A stretch of DNA of 17,996 nt from Conexibacter sp. (GTDB lineage: Bacteria; Actinomycetota; Thermoleophilia; Solirubrobacterales; Solirubrobacteraceae): contig JAOPZP010000370.1 in NCBI GenBank assembly GCA_025964055.1, positions 1-17,996 of the forward strand, written 5' to 3'. The stretch's first letter is position 1. Each line of letters opens with the position of its first letter. This document shows positions 7,183-14,621 of this stretch, in pieces. Made by a program: the position numbers and the translations under genes. The notes beneath the pieces were generated by a model, which saw nothing but the letters and a program-made list of their open reading frames with translations, was not told the origin of the DNA and searched no databases.

Positions 7183-7310
7183 CGACCAGCGGCGTCGCTC
7201 GCGCCCACCCGCCCGCAGGGCGCGGTGGCACACACGATGGGCAGGGTTCCAGGCGTGGTACGACCGTATCCGCTTTGCGGTCTGAGTCCCAGGCCATGCG
7301 CTGCCCGTCC

Positions 7311-8546
7311 TCAGATGAGCACGTGATCCGCCGCCGGCCCGATGCCGTCGATCGTCCACCGCCCGAGGTGGAGGTGCTTGGAACGCGCCGGGTCGTGCAG
7401 GGTGTGCGTGCGTGCGTTGCGCCAGTGGCGGTCCAGGCCGTGCGCGCTGTCGGCGGCGCTCGCGCCCGAGAAGTCGAAGATCTCGGTGGCGACCCGCAGC
7501 GCGACCTCCCCCGCGAAGGCCTTGGCCGCCGCGACCCACAGGCGGGCCTCGGTGATCGCGTCCGTGTCGGCGGGCGCCGCGTCGGCGACGTCGAGCGCGG
7601 TCGCCGCGGCGACCAGCAGCGCCTCGGCCGCGCGCACCTGGGTCTCCAGCTCGCCGGCCAGGCGTACGACGTGCGGGTCATCGGCGGCGCGGTCCACCGC
7701 GGCCTCGGACCACGGTCGCGCGCGCTCGCGCACGAAGGCGGTCCCGTCCTGCAGCGCGCCGCGGGCGATCCCCGCGTCGACGGCGGCGTGGATGATCTGG
7801 CCGAAGGCGGCGAAGGTCGTCGGCCCCGGCCGCGACAGCGGGCTGCGGATCACCCAGGCCGGATCGACCGCGACGCCCTCCAGGGTCGTCGTGCCGCTGA
7901 ACGTCGCCCGCTGGCCGAACGCGGTCCAGTCCTGATGGACCTCGACGCCGGGCGCGTCGCGCGGCACGTAGGCGACGACGACCTCGTCGTGGTCGTCGCG
8001 GCAGAAGACGGGGATCCACTGAGCGGTCAGCGCTCCGGTGGTGTAGTACTTGCGGCCGTCGAGCTGCAGCGTGCCGTCGGCGCGCCGCGTCAGGCGCGTG
8101 ACCCAGTCGCGAGCCGTCCTGCCGCCACGCTCGGCCAGCGCATTGCCCAGCCGCGCACCGCGCAGGAACTCTGCGCAGAAGAGCTCGCGCTGCTCGTCGC
8201 AGCCGAAGCGGGTGATCGTCTCGACGAACGCCCAGTGGTTCTGCGGGATCTGCGCGACGGCCGGATCGGCGACCGCGATGCGCCGGACGACCTCGGTCAG
8301 CGTCGCGTTGGACACCTCGGCGCCACCGAGCGCGCGAGGGACGCGGATGCCGAGCAGGCCGGTCCTGGCGAGCTCCTCGAGCTCGGCGAACGGGAGCCGT
8401 CGCTCCCGGTCGCGGGCGATGGCGTCGGGGCGGATGGCCGCGGCATAGGACGCGGCCGCGGCGAGGGCCTCCGCGTCGGAGGCGATCACCGCCACACCCG
8501 CCGGCGCAGCGTGCTGCTGCACCGGCGGGCTGACGGCCTCGCTCAC
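7311..8546 (-). CDS. sfnB: SfnB/DszC-like flavin-dependent monooxygenase (acyl-CoA dehydrogenase fold)
   Basis: This 411-residue protein has the full acyl-CoA dehydrogenase fold: a helical N-domain, a beta-domain around 150-225 (RKYYTTGALTAQWIP, DWTAFGQRATFSGT) and a helical C-domain. Hallmarks of the SfnB sulfur-acquisition group are RDRERRLPFAELEELARTGL, VPRALGGAEVS, AQIPQNHWAFVE (His104), ARLGNALAE and the C-terminal LDRHWRNARTHTLHDP (His384). DszC-type relatives use reduced flavin and O2 to oxygenate sulfur compounds, with a histidine in the C-terminal THTxHDP motif placed near the flavin. The ACAD catalytic Glu role is not expected here. The GTG start overlaps the TGA of the binding-protein gene (GTGA), which indicates coupling. 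There is no internal methionine in 411 residues. The likely role is oxygenation of an imported organosulfur compound; the exact substrate is unknown. Confidence 0.87.
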   Translation of the reverse strand: MSEAVSPPVQQHAAPAGVAVIASDAEALAAAASYAAAIRPDAIARDRERRLPFAELEELARTGLLGIRVPRALGGAEVSNATLTEVVRRIAVADPAVAQIPQNHWAFVETITRFGCDEQRELFCAEFLRGARLGNALAERGGRTARDWVTRLTRRADGTLQLDGRKYYTTGALTAQWIPVFCRDDHDEVVVAYVPRDAPGVEVHQDWTAFGQRATFSGTTTLEGVAVDPAWVIRSPLSRPGPTTFAAFGQIIHAAVDAGIARGALQDGTAFVRERARPWSEAAVDRAADDPHVVRLAGELETQVRAAEALLVAAATALDVADAAPADTDAITEARLWVAAAKAFAGEVALRVATEIFDFSGASAADSAHGLDRHWRNARTHTLHDPARSKHLHLGRWTIDGIGPAADHVLI

Positions 8547-9577
8547 GAGCCGGCCGCGCCGGCGGTCGTGTCGGCGTTGAACTGCGAGATGAACACGTCG
8601 GACGCCCTGACCGGCCGCGCCACGATCTTGGCCGCGACCAGCTCGTCGATCACCGGCTGCTCGGTGGCGTAGAACGCGGCGTCGGCCGGCTGCAGCGCGG
8701 TGGCGCCGCGGGCGTAGGTCGTCTTGATGGCGCTCTCGCTGAAGCCCAGCTTCGGTGCCAGCAGCGCGGCCTGCCGATCAGGGTTGGCCTGGATCCACGC
8801 GATGTTGTCGGCGACGGCCTTGACCACCGCGGCGACCGCCTTGGGCTTGTCCTCGATGGCCGCCTTGGTCGCCACGTAGGTGTAGCGGTTCTCGACGCCG
8901 GCGCTCTTGCAGCTGGTGATCTCACGACCGCCGGTCTTTTCGACCAGGTCCGAGAGGTTCGGGTCGATGCTGTAGTAGGCGTCGAGCTGGCCGCTCTGGA
9001 ACGCCTTGTTGGCGGGCGGGCCGGTGATCTCCACGATGTGGAAGTCGCTCTCCTTCAGCCCGGCGGCCTTGACCTGGTGCAGGAACGCGATGTAGGAGTT
9101 GGTCGACTTCAGGAACGCGATCTTCTTGCCCTTGAGGTCGGCGAACTGCCTGACGCTGCTGTCCTTGGGCACCAGCAGGCCGCAGTTCTCGGCGTTGGGC
9201 TCGGTCACCGCGACGGCCTGCACCTTGCCGCCGTTGACGTAGGACTGGACCGCCCCGATGTCGCCGATCTCCGTCAGGTCGATCTTGCCGCTGTTGAGCG
9301 CGGTCAACATGTCGGTGAAGACCGGGAAGTACTTGTACTCGATCTTCACGCCCTTGGGCTGGACGTTGCGCGCCCACAGCGTGCTGAGGTAGCCGAAGCT
9401 GCGGGGCACGCCGACCGTGATGGTCTGGGTGGCGCCGCCGGACGACGGCGACGCGGCCGTCGCCGACGAGCGGTCGGGCGACGAGGAGCCGCACGCCGTC
9501 GGCGCCAGGGCGGCCGCGAGCGCGGCGATGAGCAGGGGAAGGCGAAGGCGCCGGGAGGCGCCGGGGTTCAGGGACAT
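8543..9577 (-). CDS. ssuA: SsuA-type ABC transporter substrate-binding lipoprotein
   Basis: This 344-residue protein has an N-terminal signal (LRLPLLIAALAAALAPTACG). Cys29 is a probable lipidation site, though the lipobox is imperfect (PTAC). After a Ser/Ala-rich linker the mature part matches the aliphatic-sulfonate binding family: ITVGVPRSFGYLSTLWA, VEYKYF-like strand with FPVFTDMLTALNSGKIDL, LKGKKIAFLKSTNSYIAFL and SGQLDAYYSIDPNL. It should sit outside the membrane and deliver sulfonates or related organosulfur molecules to the SsuBC pair encoded upstream in the same operon. It follows the desulfinase gene by 43 bases and overlaps the next gene by GTGA. Taurine- or nitrate-type ligands cannot be excluded from sequence alone. 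Confidence 0.88.
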   Translation of the reverse strand: MSLNPGASRRLRLPLLIAALAAALAPTACGSSSPDRSSATAASPSSGGATQTITVGVPRSFGYLSTLWARNVQPKGVKIEYKYFPVFTDMLTALNSGKIDLTEIGDIGAVQSYVNGGKVQAVAVTEPNAENCGLLVPKDSSVRQFADLKGKKIAFLKSTNSYIAFLHQVKAAGLKESDFHIVEITGPPANKAFQSGQLDAYYSIDPNLSDLVEKTGGREITSCKSAGVENRYTYVATKAAIEDKPKAVAAVVKAVADNIAWIQANPDRQAALLAPKLGFSESAIKTTYARGATALQPADAAFYATEQPVIDELVAAKIVARPVRASDVFISQFNADTTAGAAGS

Positions 9578-9620
9578 CAGGGCTTTCTTGGTGGTGTCGG
9601 GGAGTGACGAGGGGTGAGCC

Positions 9621-10700
9621 TCAGGAGGCGAGCAGCGTGCGCCCCTGCGCCAACGGCTCGGGCGCGATCCACTCGCGGACGTCGAAGCTCTCGGCGATGT
9701 AGCCGTGCTCGAGCAGGAAGTCGCGCTGGGACTCGATGGCGGCGACGAGGTCGTCGTCGAGCGAGAACGCGAGGTTGGAGTGGACCTCGGGGGTGTAGGC
9801 CGGGGCCGAGAGCTCCTCGGCGATGCCGACCTCGTGGCCGAGGATGCGGTGCGTCTCGCGCTCGTGGTCCTTGGCCCACGCGGCGGCGCGCAGCGAGGCG
9901 GCCACGTAGCGCGTGACGAGGTCGGGGCGCTCGTCGAGCAGCCGGCCGCTGACGGTCAGCGCGACCGGCGCGATGTTGCTGATGCGCAGCTCGCGGTCGT
10001 CCTGGGCCTGGATGTCGAAGACCCGGTGGACGTCGAGGAACGCCTCGAGGTCGGGGCCGCGGCCGCCGGCGACGTAGATCGCGTCGACCTCGCCGCGGAT
10101 CAGGGCCAGGACCTCGGCGGCCTGCAGGCGGCGGTTGGTGTAGGCACCGAAGAGCGAGCCGCTGTGCGATGCGTCGTGCGCGGGCACGAACGGCTGGGTC
10201 TCCTCGACGTCGACCAGCTGCACGTCCTCGAGGCCGAGCCCGCCGGCGCGCAGGGCCCAGGTCAGGCCGCGCAGCGCGCTCGCGTGCCAGAAGTCGATCT
10301 TGTCGTTGACGTGGCGGGTGCGGCCGAAGCGCCTGCCGCGCAGGTCCTCGGGGCCGTCGATGCCACTGCCCGGCAGCGTGACGATCGCCTGGTACTGCTC
10401 GGCCCAGGACAGGCCGATCAGGCGCAGGTCGTTGCCGCGCGAGCGCGTCCAGATCGGCGGGATGTTGCCGCCCTGGCGGAACGAGTCGGCCTGCGTGTGG
10501 TCGAAGTGCGACTCGCGGACGGTGGTCGCGCCGCTGGCGCGCAGCGAGGCGACCGTGATGCCGTCGGAGGCGAACTCGTCGTCGAGCCAGCCCTGGGAGA
10601 TCGCGACGCTCGACGCGGTCGGGACGGGGCAGCGCGTGTACCAGAGCTCGCTCACGGCGCGCCGGTCGGCGGCCTCGGTGGGGTGCGAGGTGAGGGTCAT
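9621..10700 (-). CDS. DszB-like desulfinase (sulfinate-cleaving, periplasmic-binding-protein fold)
   Basis: This 359-residue protein has ATG at 10700 and AGGA seven bases upstream. It has the substrate-binding-protein fold but no signal peptide, as in the cytoplasmic desulfinase DszB (2'-hydroxybiphenyl-2-sulfinate desulfinase). The LWYTRCPVPTASSVAISQGWL segment corresponds to DszB YSNCPVPNA around its nucleophile Cys27, here Cys24. The segment HFDHTQADSFRQGGNIPP corresponds to DszB HFTYDQPAYTRFGGEIPP, placing His65 and Arg75 on DszB His60 and Arg70. The C-terminal half keeps the DszB-like pattern (DVDAIYVAGG-like site, YVAASLRAAAWAKDHE, RDFLLEHGYI). Predicted role: hydrolysis of an organic sulfinate to release sulfite. 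Cys24 is its only cysteine and Met1 its only methionine. Homologues are often annotated merely as ABC binding proteins; the lack of a signal argues against that. Confidence 0.8.
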   Translation of the reverse strand: MTLTSHPTEAADRRAVSELWYTRCPVPTASSVAISQGWLDDEFASDGITVASLRASGATTVRESHFDHTQADSFRQGGNIPPIWTRSRGNDLRLIGLSWAEQYQAIVTLPGSGIDGPEDLRGRRFGRTRHVNDKIDFWHASALRGLTWALRAGGLGLEDVQLVDVEETQPFVPAHDASHSGSLFGAYTNRRLQAAEVLALIRGEVDAIYVAGGRGPDLEAFLDVHRVFDIQAQDDRELRISNIAPVALTVSGRLLDERPDLVTRYVAASLRAAAWAKDHERETHRILGHEVGIAEELSAPAYTPEVHSNLAFSLDDDLVAAIESQRDFLLEHGYIAESFDVREWIAPEPLAQGRTLLAS

Positions 10701-10726
10701 CTTGGGGTCCTGTTCGTCTGGAGGGG

Positions 10727-11785
10727 TCAGGCAGCGGCGAGCGTCAACGCGCGCACGCGGGGAATGACCTCGCGGCCGAAGCGCTCGGCCTCGGCCTCGA
10801 GGGGCTGGAACTGCAACATGAACAACTCGATGCCGGCGGCGGCGAACGCCGCGATGCGCTCGGCGACCTGGTCGTAACTGCCGACCAGGCCGGCCAGCGT
10901 CCCGCCGTTGGTGCCGACGCGCGGGACGCCCGCGTTGACCTTCATCATGGCCACGTCCTTGTCGGTGCCGGCCATCAGCCGGCTGCGGTCGTCGTGGGCG
11001 GCCAGGGCGAGCAATGTGTCGTGCTCGGCGTGAGCCGCGGCCTCGGCCTCGCGGGCGATGACGAACGCCGACAGGCCGAAGCGCAGCGGCGCGCGATCGC
11101 CGCGCGGACGCGCCCGCAGATCCTCGATCACGTCGATCGTCTCGGGCAGCGCCCGGCCGTTGATGAAGAACACGTCGGCGGCACGCGCGGCCAGTGCCCG
11201 GGCCGGCTCGGACTCGCCGCCGAAGTAGACGGTCGGCGGTCCGGCCACCGGCCCGGGCACGAGCTGCAGCGCCTCGGTCGTGAAGCGGGCGCCGCGATGG
11301 TCGAGCCGCTCGCCGGCCCACAGGCGCTGCACGATGTCCAGCCACTCGGCCGACAGCGCGTAGCGCTCGTCGTGCGGCGGCATCTCGATCCCCAGCGCGG
11401 CCATCTCGGGCTTGAACCACGCGCTGACCAGGTTGATGGCGAAGCGCCCGCCGCTGATGTCGTCGATCCCGAGCGCGAGCTTGGCCAGCACGCCCGGGTG
11501 AAACAGCAGCGGCTTGACCGCGGCGATGATCTCCAGGCGCTCGGTGACCGCCGCGACCGCCGCGGCCGCCGTGAACGTCTCCAGCACCGCCGCCTGCGCG
11601 TCGGACGGGCTGACGACGTGCTCGGCGAGCAGCGTGGACGTGAACCCGTTGGCCTCGGCGGCGACCAGCAGGTCGCGCGTCCGGCGGTAGCCGGCGTCGA
11701 CGGGATCGTCGGGGTGCGAGCGCGCGCCCCACGTGCCGTACACCGGCGCCCAGATGCCGAACCGCGGCTCGGCGGCGGCGCTCAT
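10727..11785 (-). CDS. LLM-class FMNH2-dependent monooxygenase, SfnG/SsuD-like
   Basis: This 352-residue luciferase-like TIM-barrel protein carries motifs of the dimethylsulfone/alkanesulfonate monooxygenase branch. These are FGIWAPVYGTWG (4-residue match to SfnG-type WAPVYG), AAAVAAVTERLEIIAAVKP, FHPGVLAKLALGIDDISGGR, NLVSAWFKPE, HDERYALSAEWLDIV, VYFGGESEPA and, near the end, GLVGSYDQVAERIAAFAAAG. Such enzymes use FMNH2 from a separate reductase plus O2 to cleave a C-S bond or to hydroxylate next to a sulfone, giving an aldehyde and sulfite or a sulfinate. The ATG overlaps the ATPase stop (ATGA) and the desulfinase gene follows after 26 bases. It contains no cysteine. Substrate class is uncertain: alkanesulfonate, sulfone or aryl-sulfone are all possible. 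Confidence 0.87.
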   Translation of the reverse strand: MSAAAEPRFGIWAPVYGTWGARSHPDDPVDAGYRRTRDLLVAAEANGFTSTLLAEHVVSPSDAQAAVLETFTAAAAVAAVTERLEIIAAVKPLLFHPGVLAKLALGIDDISGGRFAINLVSAWFKPEMAALGIEMPPHDERYALSAEWLDIVQRLWAGERLDHRGARFTTEALQLVPGPVAGPPTVYFGGESEPARALAARAADVFFINGRALPETIDVIEDLRARPRGDRAPLRFGLSAFVIAREAEAAAHAEHDTLLALAAHDDRSRLMAGTDKDVAMMKVNAGVPRVGTNGGTLAGLVGSYDQVAERIAAFAAAGIELFMLQFQPLEAEAERFGREVIPRVRALTLAAA

Positions 11786-12525
11786 GCCGGCACCCGGGCG
11801 TCGTCGCGGGCGCTCAGCGTGGCGTCGACGTCGGAGACGCCCAGGTCCTCCAGGACGCGCACGCGCAGCGCCTCGAAGCGCTCGTCGGTGCGCGAGCGTG
11901 GGCGCTCGAGATCGACCTCGAGCCGGTCGGCGACGATGCCGCGATCCAGGACCGCGATGCGATCGGCGAGCAGGATCGCCTCCTCGACGTCGTGGGTGAC
12001 GAGGACGACGGCGAAGCCGCGCTCGCGCCAGAGCCCGTTGACCAAGGACTGCATCTTGAGCCGCGTCAGCGCGTCCAGCGCGCCGAAGGGCTCGTCGAGC
12101 AGGAGGACCGAGGGGTCGCGGGTCAGCGCCCGGGCCAGCGCGACCCGCTGGGCCTCGCCGCCCGACAGCGTGGCCGGCCACGCGTCGGCATGCCGCTCGA
12201 GGCCCACCTCGGCGAGCACCGCGACGGCCTGGCGGCGCAGCTCCTGCTTGGAGCCCTTGACGCCGAAGACCACGTTCTGCCACACCCGCGCCCACGGCAG
12301 GAGCCGCGCGTCCTGGAAGCCGAACGCCACGCGACCGTCGACGGCGACATCGCCGACGTGGCCGGCGTCCAGGCCGCCCAGGGCCCGCAGCAGCGTGCTC
12401 TTGCCGCAGCCCGACTGGCCGACGATGACCAGGAACTCGCCGGCCTCGACGGTGAGGTCGATGTCGCGCAGGACGCGGCGGTCGCCGAAGCTCCGCCCCA
12501 CCCCGCGCACGACGACGGCGCTCAT
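11782..12525 (-). CDS. ssuB: SsuB-type ABC transporter ATP-binding protein
   Basis: This 247-residue ATPase is of the sulfonate/nitrate/taurine import family. The Walker A motif GQSGCGKST is at 36-44, the Q-loop at Gln71 (FQDARLLPW), the signature LSGGE at 120-124, Walker B VLLLDEPF at 140-147 and the H-loop His178 (THD). The PWARVWQNVVFG stretch after the Q-loop is typical of SsuB/TauB. It works in the cytoplasm as a dimer on the SsuC permease. Its ATG overlaps the permease stop (ATGA) and its TGA overlaps the next ATG, so the three genes are translationally coupled. Confidence 0.93.
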   Translation of the reverse strand: MSAVVVRGVGRSFGDRRVLRDIDLTVEAGEFLVIVGQSGCGKSTLLRALGGLDAGHVGDVAVDGRVAFGFQDARLLPWARVWQNVVFGVKGSKQELRRQAVAVLAEVGLERHADAWPATLSGGEAQRVALARALTRDPSVLLLDEPFGALDALTRLKMQSLVNGLWRERGFAVVLVTHDVEEAILLADRIAVLDRGIVADRLEVDLERPRSRTDERFEALRVRVLEDLGVSDVDATLSARDDARVPA

Positions 12526-13391
12526 CGTCCCGCCTCCACGAACTCGCGGCGCCAGGGCAGCGCGCGCCATTCGATCAGCCGCACCAACGCCTCCATCAAC
12601 AGGCCGAGGATGGCGTAGATGACCAACCCCATGACGATGACGTCGGTCTGGAGGTACTGCTGGCCCTGCATGATCAGGTAGCCGACGCCCTTGTCGGCGT
12701 TGACGGTCTCGCCGATCACCAGCGACAGCCACGCGATGCCCAGCGCGAAGCGCAGGCCGATCAGGAACGCCGGCAGCGCGCCGGGCAGGATGACCTTGCG
12801 GATGACGCCCCAGCGGCCGACGCCGCAGGCCCGCGACAGCTCCGCGTAGCGCGGGTCGACGCTGCGGATCCCCTTGTGCAGGTTGAGGTACACCGGGAAC
12901 ACGACGCCGATGACGATCAGGCCGATCTTCACCCCCTCGCCGATCCCCAGCCAGACGATCAGCAGCGGCATCAGGCCGAGGAACGGCAGCGCGCGCAGCA
13001 TCTGCAGCGGCGCGTCGACCAGCTCCTCGCCGATGCGCGACAGCCCCGCGATCAGGCCCAGGACGGTGCCGGCGCTGACGCCGATGGCCAGGCCGACGAC
13101 GACGCGGCGCAGCGAGGTGACGATGCTCGGCCACAGCTGGCCCGAGGACCAGGAGCGGGTGAACGCGTGCCAGACCTCGACGGGCGGGGCCAGCGTGCTG
13201 CCGTCGATCCAGCTCGCCCACGAGGCGACCTGCCAGAGCAGGACGAGGAGGGTCGGGACGGCGGCGCGCCGCAGGATCATCGGGAGGGCCCGGCGCAGGG
13301 GAGCGAGCCGGGCGGCAGCCGGCACCGACGGTGCCGGACGGGGTTCGGCGATCAGCCGCTCGGCGATCGCCAGGGAGGGAGAGTCAGACAT
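12522..13391 (-). CDS. ssuC: SsuC-type ABC transporter permease
   Basis: This 289-residue inner-membrane protein has about six transmembrane segments (roughly residues 44-62, 96-117, 131-150, 154-172, 208-228 and 250-270). It has an EAA-type loop (about 184-206, ELSRACGVGRWGVIRKVILPG) that contacts the ATPase. The pattern VDPRYAELSRACG and the ALGIAWLSLVIGE helix are typical of the SsuC/TauC family. It is the first gene of the operon. ATG 13391 lies only a few bases past a predicted transcription start, so the transcript may be near-leaderless. The proline- and alanine-rich first 40 residues are longer than in most family members, so a downstream start such as ATG 13280 (MILRR) cannot be excluded. 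Confidence 0.92.
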   Translation of the reverse strand: MSDSPSLAIAERLIAEPRPAPSVPAAARLAPLRRALPMILRRAAVPTLLVLLWQVASWASWIDGSTLAPPVEVWHAFTRSWSSGQLWPSIVTSLRRVVVGLAIGVSAGTVLGLIAGLSRIGEELVDAPLQMLRALPFLGLMPLLIVWLGIGEGVKIGLIVIGVVFPVYLNLHKGIRSVDPRYAELSRACGVGRWGVIRKVILPGALPAFLIGLRFALGIAWLSLVIGETVNADKGVGYLIMQGQQYLQTDVIVMGLVIYAILGLLMEALVRLIEWRALPWRREFVEAGR

Positions 13392-13399
13392 CGCCGGGC

Positions 13400-13428
13400 A
13401 TCGTGCACGGCAAACCCCTGTTTGTCAA
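13400..13428 (-). promoter_or_regulatory. Promoter of the ssuC operon
   Basis: On the minus strand a perfect -35 TTGACA (13428-13423) is followed by a 17-base spacer and a weak -10 CACGAT (13405-13400). Transcription would start near 13393, two to three bases before the ssuC ATG. This is one of the few AT-richer patches in the window. Confidence 0.5.
13409..13426. promoter_or_regulatory. Inverted repeat, candidate operator between divergent sulfur genes
   Basis: GGCAAAC-CCCT-GTTTGTC is a 7-base inverted repeat with one mismatch (perfect core CAAAC-N4-GTTTG, 13411-13424). It sits inside the -35/-10 spacer of the minus-strand promoter and 7-20 bases upstream of the plus-strand -10 box. A protein bound here could switch both divergent units. 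No regulator gene is adjacent. Confidence 0.4.
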
Positions 13429-13432
13429 CTGA

Positions 13433-13446
13433 TATTATGGGGATTA
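13433..13446 (+). promoter_or_regulatory. -10 element for a leaderless plus-strand monooxygenase gene
   Basis: TATTAT (13433-13438) is one base from consensus TATAAT. A start seven to eight bases downstream would be 13445-13446, exactly the A of ATG 13446. No convincing -35 is visible, which would fit an activator-dependent promoter using the adjacent inverted repeat. Confidence 0.4.
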
Positions 13447-14609
13447 TGCTTGAACCCCTTGTCTCGGCACCCGTCGACGGGCTCGCAGCGATCCTCGCCG
13501 AGCTCGCCGCCGGCGCCGCGCAGCGCGAGCGCGAGCGGCGCCATCCGTTCGCCGAGGTCCGCCGCCTCGCCGACGCCGGGCTCGGCCGTCTCCGCGTCCC
13601 GGTGGCCTACGGCGGCGACGGGGCGACGCTCCGGGAGCTGTTCGCCACCGTCATGCGCGTGGCCACCGGCGACCCCAACGTCGCCCAGGCGCTGCGGGCG
13701 CACTTCCACTTCGTCGAAGGGCGGCTGGCCGCCGACGACGAGGCCGAGCGCCGGCGCTGGCTCCCCGAGGTCGTCGCCGGCACGCTGTTCGGCAACGGGA
13801 CCGTCGAGCGCTCGACGAGCGACATGTTCGCCTTCGAGACCACGCTCCTCCCCCACGGCGACGGCTACCGCCTGAACGGGACCAAGTACTACTCCACCGG
13901 GACCCTCTACGCCGACCGCGTCGTCGTCGCCGCGTGCCTGCCCGACGGCACCGTGGCGTCGGCGATCGTCCCCGTCGACCGCGCCGGCGTGCACGTGGCC
14001 GACGACTGGGACGGCATGGGCCAGCGCCTGACCGCCAGCGGGACCACGCGCTTCGACGACGTCGCCGTCGCCGCCGACGAGGTCGTGCCGAGCCCGATCG
14101 GGACCGCGACCGCCGGACCGCGGGCGGCCTTCCTGCAGCTCTACCTCATCGCGGTCGCGGCCGGCGTCGCGCGCGCCGTCTCCACCGACGCGGCCGCCGT
14201 GGTCCGCAGCCGCTCGCGGACGTTCAGCCACGGGTCGGGCGACCTCCCGCGGTCCGACCCCTTGTTGCAGCACATCGTCGGGCAGATCGACGCCAACGCC
14301 TTCGCCGCCGAGACCGTCGTCCTGGCCGCCGCCGAGGCACAGGACCGGGTCGTCGACTCGGCCACCCAGCACGAGGCGGCGGTGCTCGCCGCCCGCGCCC
14401 AGGTCATCGTCTCCGACCTCGCGCCGCGGTCGGCCGAGCTGCTGTTCAGCGTCGGCGGCGCCTCGGCCACGAGCCGCGACGCCAACCTCGACCGCCACTG
14501 GCGCAACGCCCGCACGCTGGCCTCGCACAACCCGGCCATCTACAAGGCCCGGGCGCTCGGCGATCTCCTCGTCAACGGGCAGCCGCTGCCCGCCAACGGG
14601 TTCTTCTAG
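13446..14609 (+). CDS. Second SfnB/DszC-like flavin-dependent monooxygenase
   Basis: This 387-residue protein is a paralogue of the SfnB-like protein at 7311-8546, with the acyl-CoA dehydrogenase fold. Shared landmarks include RRHPFAEVRRLADAGLGRLR, VPVAYGGDGATLREL, AHFHFVE (His86), LNGTKYYSTGTLYADRV, DDWDGMGQRLTASGTTRFDDV and the C-terminal LDRHWRNARTLASHNP (His361). Reduced flavin plus O2 oxygenation of a sulfur compound is the expected chemistry; the C-terminal His is retained although the motif is ASHNP rather than TLHDP. It is transcribed divergently from the operon through a shared 54-base control region. ATG 13446 was preferred over ATG 13437 because it fits the -10 element for leaderless transcription. 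The convergent GH79 gene ends 12 bases beyond its stop. Confidence 0.87.
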   Translation: MLEPLVSAPVDGLAAILAELAAGAAQRERERRHPFAEVRRLADAGLGRLRVPVAYGGDGATLRELFATVMRVATGDPNVAQALRAHFHFVEGRLAADDEAERRRWLPEVVAGTLFGNGTVERSTSDMFAFETTLLPHGDGYRLNGTKYYSTGTLYADRVVVAACLPDGTVASAIVPVDRAGVHVADDWDGMGQRLTASGTTRFDDVAVAADEVVPSPIGTATAGPRAAFLQLYLIAVAAGVARAVSTDAAAVVRSRSRTFSHGSGDLPRSDPLLQHIVGQIDANAFAAETVVLAAAEAQDRVVDSATQHEAAVLAARAQVIVSDLAPRSAELLFSVGGASATSRDANLDRHWRNARTLASHNPAIYKARALGDLLVNGQPLPANGFF

Positions 14610-14621
14610 CGCACCCGCGCG

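Noticed and set aside
5086..7326. Long plus-strand open frame (about 746 codons) opposite the kinase
   Set aside because: It is the antisense shadow of the kinase gene: low-complexity Arg/Gly/Val/Asp-rich composition and no domain, whereas the minus strand encodes clear PAS, GAF, kinase and receiver domains.
9621..10700. Second substrate-binding protein of the importer
   Set aside because: There is no signal peptide or lipobox, and the DszB Cys/His/Arg residues are conserved, so a cytoplasmic desulfinase is the better reading.
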